Assembly: GCA_018389105.1 (NCBI GenBank)
Contig: JACATO010001023.1
Coordinates: 65,001 to 129,000 of the forward strand
Length of the DNA stretch: 64,000 nucleotides
Direction of reading: 5' to 3'
Source: Nautilus pompilius
Lineage: Eukaryota > Mollusca > Cephalopoda > Nautilida > Nautilidae
The notes beneath the pieces are model-generated. The model was not told where the DNA came from and ran no database searches. It was given only the letters and a program-made list of their open reading frames with translations. The position numbers and the translations under genes are program-made. Of the stretch, positions 59,127 to 64,000 are shown piece after piece; positions within the stretch are counted from its first letter, which is position 1, and each line of letters starts with the position of its first letter.

Positions 59127-60399
59127 TTAGGTTGTTACAAAAGTTTTGTCTGTTTTTTTACTGCAACAATGAGACTTCACATCGCTGCTGAATGTCACGT
59201 TATTAATCAAAGTTCCATTACAATCAATACATTTCTGCCAATGACTTACAAGCGCATTTATGCCATTTTTTTAAAAAATCTGGATTTCAGGAGTTGATAA
59301 ACTGTTGGAAGGCAGTTTCAATTGATGCTTGGTCGGAGAAGGATTTCATATGAAGGAAGCTGTCAAGGTGTTTGAAAAGGTGGTAGTCTGAGAGAGAAAG
59401 GTCTGGTGAATAGGCTGGGTGAGGGAGAACATTGTACCCCAACGTTCAGTTTCTGAAGAATCACTTTTGAAACCAGAGAATGTGCTGTCATGGATCAGGA
59501 TTGGACCTCTTCGATTCACCAATGCCGGCTGTTGTTTGGAGAGTTTCTGATGAACAACATTAAATTCACAACAGTACCTTTCAGCTGTGATGGTTTTGCC
59601 AGGTTGCAAGAAGTTATAGTGAGTGAGACCAGTTGCAGTCCACCAGACAGTGACCATGGCCTTCTTTGGGTGGAGGCTGGGTTTTGGAATGTGGTTAGGC
59701 ACCTGGTCTCTGTCGAGCCACTATGCTTATGTTTGCAATTGTCGTAGAGGATCCATTTTTCATCACATGTAATGATTTGGTCAAGAAATGGGTCATTTTT
59801 GTTTCTTATGACAAGTGAAGAGCAGATCTCCAATCGATGATTTTGTTGTTGTTGATTAACTTATGAGGCACCCACTTGTCAAGCTGTTTCACTTGCTGCC
59901 GATTGCGTCAAGATGCCGGGGAAACAGTTGCAGTGCTTATTTCAAGCTTTCCAGCAATTTCTCTCAGTTTTTCTTGGATTGGCTTCAACTGAGGCTTTCA
60001 GACGGTCGTCATCACAGCTGGAAAGGCGTCCGCTACATTCTTTATCTTCGAGGCTCACATCTGATTGAAACTTTGCAAACCATCGTTGTACTGTTTGCTC
60101 ATTTGCTGTGTTCTTACCCCATGCCTGCTTAATGTTCCGAGTTCCCCCGCTCGCTCTGTGACCTAGTTTGAACTCATGAAGCAAAATGGCACCTTAAACG
60201 CTTCTATCCACGCTTCACTCAGAACCCTGAAACAAATATCCATTTTATGATTTTTAAAAAGGTAGGTTAGCATAATGTATGCCAAAGCACACATTACAAA
60301 ACGATATATAACTTAACTACATACACCTTCACAAGCCTGCGAAAAATGAACCCAAATTAACATAACATAAAAACCGACAAAACTTTTGTAACGACCTGA
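59127..60399 (-). mobile_element. mariner (DD34D) transposon, both ends present
   Basis: The left end TTAGGTTGTTACAAAAG starts at 59127 after TA (59125-59126). The right end, read inverted, is TCAGGTCGTTACAAAAG and is followed by TA (60400-60401). The repeats agree over about 28 bp with few differences. The length, 1273 bp, is that of a complete mariner. The minus strand encodes the transposase. Ends, target duplication and length are intact, but the transposase is broken. By its motifs it resembles irritans-type (Hsmar2-like) mariners; the subfamily is an estimate. Confidence 0.93.
59210..60243 (-). pseudogene. mariner transposase, broken
   Basis: From a start at 60241-60243 the family landmarks follow in order: HEFKLGHRASGGTRNI and NEQTVQRWFAKF (N-terminal helix-turn-helix), SLEDKECSGRLSS, WVPHKL (around 59855-59875), ITCDEKWILYDN with the first catalytic Asp (59740-59775), AMVTVWW, PILIHDS with the second Asp (59485-59510), YSPDLSLSDYHLF with the third (59378-59415), and VSHWQKCID near the C terminus. 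The length, about 345 codons, is normal. The frame changes at several places, including between the start codon and the first helix, so no complete protein can be made. DNARPH after the second Asp has become DSTFSG. Confidence 0.9.
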
Positions 60400-60401
60400 T
60401 A

Positions 60402-61818
60402 ACTAAAAATAAACTAATTTTATTCTTGTGTGGGTCTACAGCAAATGAAAACAAAAAGAGAATAAACGTTTGGAATCTTTAAATGTAAATTAAAATATAT
60501 ACTTTTTGTACTTTTTACAATTATAGCCATTAAAATCACTCCCTATTAAGATAATTTTATCCTTTTAATTTAGTTCATACATTTTAAAACGAAATGTAAC
60601 TTATTTTGTTAAAATGTTTTCAAAAATACTAACTTTTAAAAAAATAGGAATTTATTAATTTAAATAATGAACAAATTGAGTAAAGCTAAAGTTTTTTTTT
60701 TGATTTTGAGAAAATGGTAAACAAAAATTAATCTAATATAATGAAAATACCGATTAGAATTCGTGTAGGTGCCTTAAATTTCTGTTTTGTATACAGAATA
60801 TAGAATTAAACTATAAAATTTTTAATTTCTTACTGAAATTGTTGATCTAATAAGTAACTAATATTAACGATTAAATTCAGTCTCAGGCGCAGAAGCTAAA
60901 AATGAAAGTAGATGACGTCGATTATGGCCTATCGTCTGTTTAATTACTGGTGCTGTAACTTACTCGGGTCTACTCTAACGACTACATCATCTTTTAATTC
61001 GTTTTCCTTTCTTCTTCTAAAATATTTGCATTACATTCTAATCTTACAGATAACCACCAGTAGTCGCCATTATATTTTTTAATCGACTGAATATGAAAAT
61101 CGATTTTGAAATTTCCTTCAGACAGGAACTTAATGGGTGAATCTCTGTTATCGTATATCACCGGGACTCCTGGCCTGACACCGGTCACTCAGTTTGGCCG
61201 ACACAAGAATTCCTCCTGTCAAACCCTCCTTCTAAATAATGTGCCCTCTTGACCGAGCTGTCCAAGGCCTGAGGGAAACAACAAGAACAAATCAGGTCTG
61301 TTTTTCTCACGACTGAGCAGCCATTACCGAGTGGCCTCGACGTGTAATCTCTCTCCCTCTCTCAATTAGACCCACTTTCCGTCTCCTCGCCGAAGTCAGG
61401 GCCTCCGTGTGAAATCGGAGCGGGACTTTCAGGACTGGTATCTTCTAGGTCAGGTGGAGACAAAGCCCCACCATCTCCGTTTTGTTTATTTGTCGGCTGG
61501 TCGTGGGAGAACATAGTTATCGCGTAAAAAACACCACAACAATTAGCGGGAACGACCAGTATCTGCACGCGGGCCAGCCAGCATCCATCCTTTACTGCTT
61601 CGGGCCTTCGACAAAAAATCCTGATTCAAATGTCGTGAGAAGTCAGCGCCGCGTCGTCAACTTCGACCGGCACTCGCTCTGTCTGACGCAGGGGACCGTT
61701 GATACACCCTACACACGAACAGACGGGACTGGGGGGAGGAGGGAAACGTCCGTTAATTTACTGCAGTCGTTCGTTCTCTACAGCGATGCCGCCTTACGGC
61801 TTTCTTCCAGCAGTCCAA
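60402..61818. other. Non-coding stretch, AT-rich then mixed
   Basis: AT-rich to about 60960; more GC-rich from 61140 on. Short frames only, no motif. Confidence 0.5.
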
Positions 61819-62205
61819 GTGAGAGAGAGAGAGAGAGGACGTCAGTACAGAGAGAGGGTGAGGAGAGAGATGACATCAGTACAGAGAGAGAAAGAGATGA
61901 CGTCAGTACAGAGAAAGAAAGAGATGACGTCAGTACAGACAAAGAAAGAGATGACGTCAGTACAGAGAGAGGGTGAGGAGAGAGATGACATCAGTACAGA
62001 CAAAGAAAGAGATGACGTCAGTACAGAGAGAGAAAGAAAGAAAGAGATGACGTCAGTACAGAGAGAGGGTGAGGGAGTGGAGGAGAGATAGAGATGAATC
62101 AGTACAGACAAAGAAAGAGATGACGTCAGTACAGAGAAAGAAAGAGATGACGTCAGTACAGACAAAGAAAGAGATGACGTCAGTACAGAGAGAGAGAGAG
62201 AGAGA
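61819..62205. repeat. CRE-bearing minisatellite, array C
   Basis: About 12 units, here in the orientation GATGACGTCAGTACAG with GAGAGAGA or GAAAGAAA spacers. Eight have intact TGACGTCA; others read TGACATCA, GGACGTCA or TGAATCA. Where regular (61898-61952 and 62121-62175) the unit is exactly 27 bp, so several plus-strand frames stay open with a 9-residue period (EMTSVQ or DDVSTE blocks); these are not genes. Inverted relative to arrays A and B. Confidence 0.95.
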
Positions 62206-64000
62206 TAACCGGTTGACCAGTATGGAGTCAGTCACTCTGGTCAAGCAGTGGTAACGACACAACAACAACCCCTAACCCTTCTCTCTGTCGATAGAAAACC
62301 ACTTAAACTATAAAAAAACAACACAAAAACATTGAAAAAATAAAAGATTTTGCTTTAACTTAGAGAATTCTGAAAAAAACTGGTAACTTGGGTAAATAAA
62401 ACTGAAAAGATGAGTTAGATAAAACATAAAGACGATAATTAGTCGGCCTGTTTTAAATGACTATTGAATATTTTTGCTTTTTAATCTGCGAGCTGCTATC
62501 GGGACCTGACGGATGTTTTCTACCGTACCACACAAAAGCTGATCGCGCCGTGCAACCTCATATCCCCTTTTCTATTTTTTTTACCCGAAAGAACGGATAA
62601 TTTAGGCTGGGTGACACTGGAAGCGGCAGAGCGAATTAATCACATTCCATTCTGACAACGACACGACCACGTCTGGGAATAACTCACCCAGCGCACCCCG
62701 CAAATCCTGTTTAAGTTCTCTGCTGTTTTTTTTTGTTTTTTTTCCCATGCTATACATTTTTTCGCTACATTGAACAAATTATCCCCCGTCCTGGCGATCA
62801 TCTTCCGCGCTGGTGGTGCCCCGAGATCTTGTATTATTTACCATCAAACTCTATACCCAGCACCGTCTCTGTGTAAATATGAACGCAACAGATGGAAAAT
62901 ATTGCAATATTTCCTAAATAAAGTCGGATGACGTAATTGGTTTTCTACTGATTTACGATGTTTACACTAAAAATACTGTTTACTTAGGAGGTCTTATGGA
63001 GAACACCCTAATCTTGCATTTTGAACCAAATTGGAAAAACAGTTCTAGGATAAACGAGGTGTTGTTTTCTTCAAACCCAGAAGACCGCCCCCCCCCCGTC
63101 TTAGATAGTCTGTCTACCTACTCTGTCCTCCTACCGGGTACGCACCGAGAGGCAAATATTATGTTGAAGTATGGAGGCAGTTAAACTGGTTTTCCCCATT
63201 TGTTGCAAGCCGCTCACTGGGGGAAGTCGAGCCAGATCGGCCGGCTCGCTGTATGGGCATGTGAAATTAATTAGGTTCTATTTTAAGAGTCTAATAGTGC
63301 CACCTAACTGTAGAAGAGTGATTTTGTATTTCACGATTGACATCGCGGAGGATACTTCGTTTGCCGGTGTCTTCAGAATATCGCTCTGCTTTGCGTCATC
63401 TCCGAAAACAGCACCATGGATAATTGGGAAACACTCGCTGTATTTCAAATGGGGAAGGTCGCCGATCTATCATCAAGCGACAATGCAGCCTGTTTGCTGT
63501 GGTAACAGGTGGTGGGTGCATTTTCGTCTGTTGGTATGAGAATTTTTCGTTCCTGTAGTCAGAGGTTGAATTTTTGCTTTCTAGCAGCGAACTATTTCAA
63601 AAGACCCCACACGTTCGTCTCTAGAAACGTCGTTCGTGTTATATTAAAGACGATCGCCAGCCGTAGCCTGCCGCAGTGGCTCTTGCTCTTCCGTAAGGTT
63701 TTTCCGGATACTCCGTTTTCCTTGCACTACTAATCCTATGAATCGCCAGCCGTAGCTCGCCGCAGTGGCTCTTGCTCTCCCGTAAGGTTTTTTTTTCCGG
63801 ATACTCCGTTTTCCTTGCACTACTAATCCTATGAATTCTCGTGGTTTCCTTTCCCGTCCAAAATCTTATCGTCCATCGGTTCTTCGTGAGTACAAGACAT
63901 GGATTATTATCACACAACGTTTCCATTAAGCCTTTATGACCTTCTTTTTCTTTTTTTTAAAGGAAAATATCGAATATTTGCCTTGGGTTATTTAGACAGT
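62206..64000. other. Non-coding stretch, no gene recognised
   Basis: Directly after the array comes AGTCACTCTGGTCAAGC and CACAACAACAACC, which looks like the 3' tail of a SINE but has no visible head. The rest has short frames without motifs and an 89-bp duplication at 63653-63836. Confidence 0.45.
63653..63836. repeat. Tandem duplication of about 89 bp
   Basis: Two adjacent copies begin ATCGCCAGCCGTAG and end CACTACTAATCCTATGA. They differ by a CTG/TCG change, a T/C change and the length of a T run (5 or 9). Confidence 0.95.

Overview
This 64 kb window reads as gene-poor, repeat-rich animal DNA (a bilaterian; by texture an aquatic invertebrate or early-branching chordate, but I cannot place it further). 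The reasons are: degraded Tc1/mariner and Tigger/pogo DNA transposons, tRNA-derived SINE-like pieces with internal A/B boxes, several hundred-base minisatellites, long dinucleotide and trinucleotide runs, CTCF-like motifs, no compact operon-like coding, and no convincing intact host exon. Most open frames are either low-complexity translations of tandem repeats or short chance frames, and many begin only at TTG/CTG/GTG, which is not expected of ordinary animal genes.

Layout. 1-10.9 kb: unique non-coding DNA with CpG-rich patches, a TG-rich array (4.39-4.95 kb), a TTA run (6.66 kb) and a GA-rich array (7.53-7.79 kb). 10.96-12.37 kb: a 54-bp minisatellite of about 26 units whose minus strand stays open for long stretches. 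16.3-17.3 kb: a Tc1-like relic with a recognisable 5' terminal repeat. 19.7-20.4 kb: a protein-like reading frame of unknown family on the minus strand. 20.7-22.9 kb: a Tigger/pogo element with both ends visible and an internal 132-bp in-frame duplication in its transposase. 23.7-24.2, 28.4-29.0 and 61.8-62.2 kb: three separate arrays of one minisatellite family whose unit carries the palindrome TGACGTCA, the consensus cAMP-response element; about 35 intact copies in all. 24.6-25.1 kb: a 41-bp minisatellite. 27.4-27.7, 35.4, 38.4 and 48.7-49.1 kb: tRNA-derived SINE-like sequences. 32.0-32.35 kb: a dense cluster of CTAAT/TAATC motifs. 40.4-43.1 kb: an AT-rich stretch without open frames. 47.5-48.0, 54.15-55.13 and 55.33-55.65 kb: three further Tc1-like relics. 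52.35-53.23 kb: a 40-bp minisatellite with 320-bp higher-order structure. 59.13-60.40 kb: a mariner element with both terminal repeats but a broken transposase.

The elements do not form a pathway. The most unusual feature is the family of CRE-bearing arrays, followed by the unknown reading frame next to the Tigger element and the internally duplicated Tigger transposase. All motif assignments were made by eye; no alignment or database search was run.
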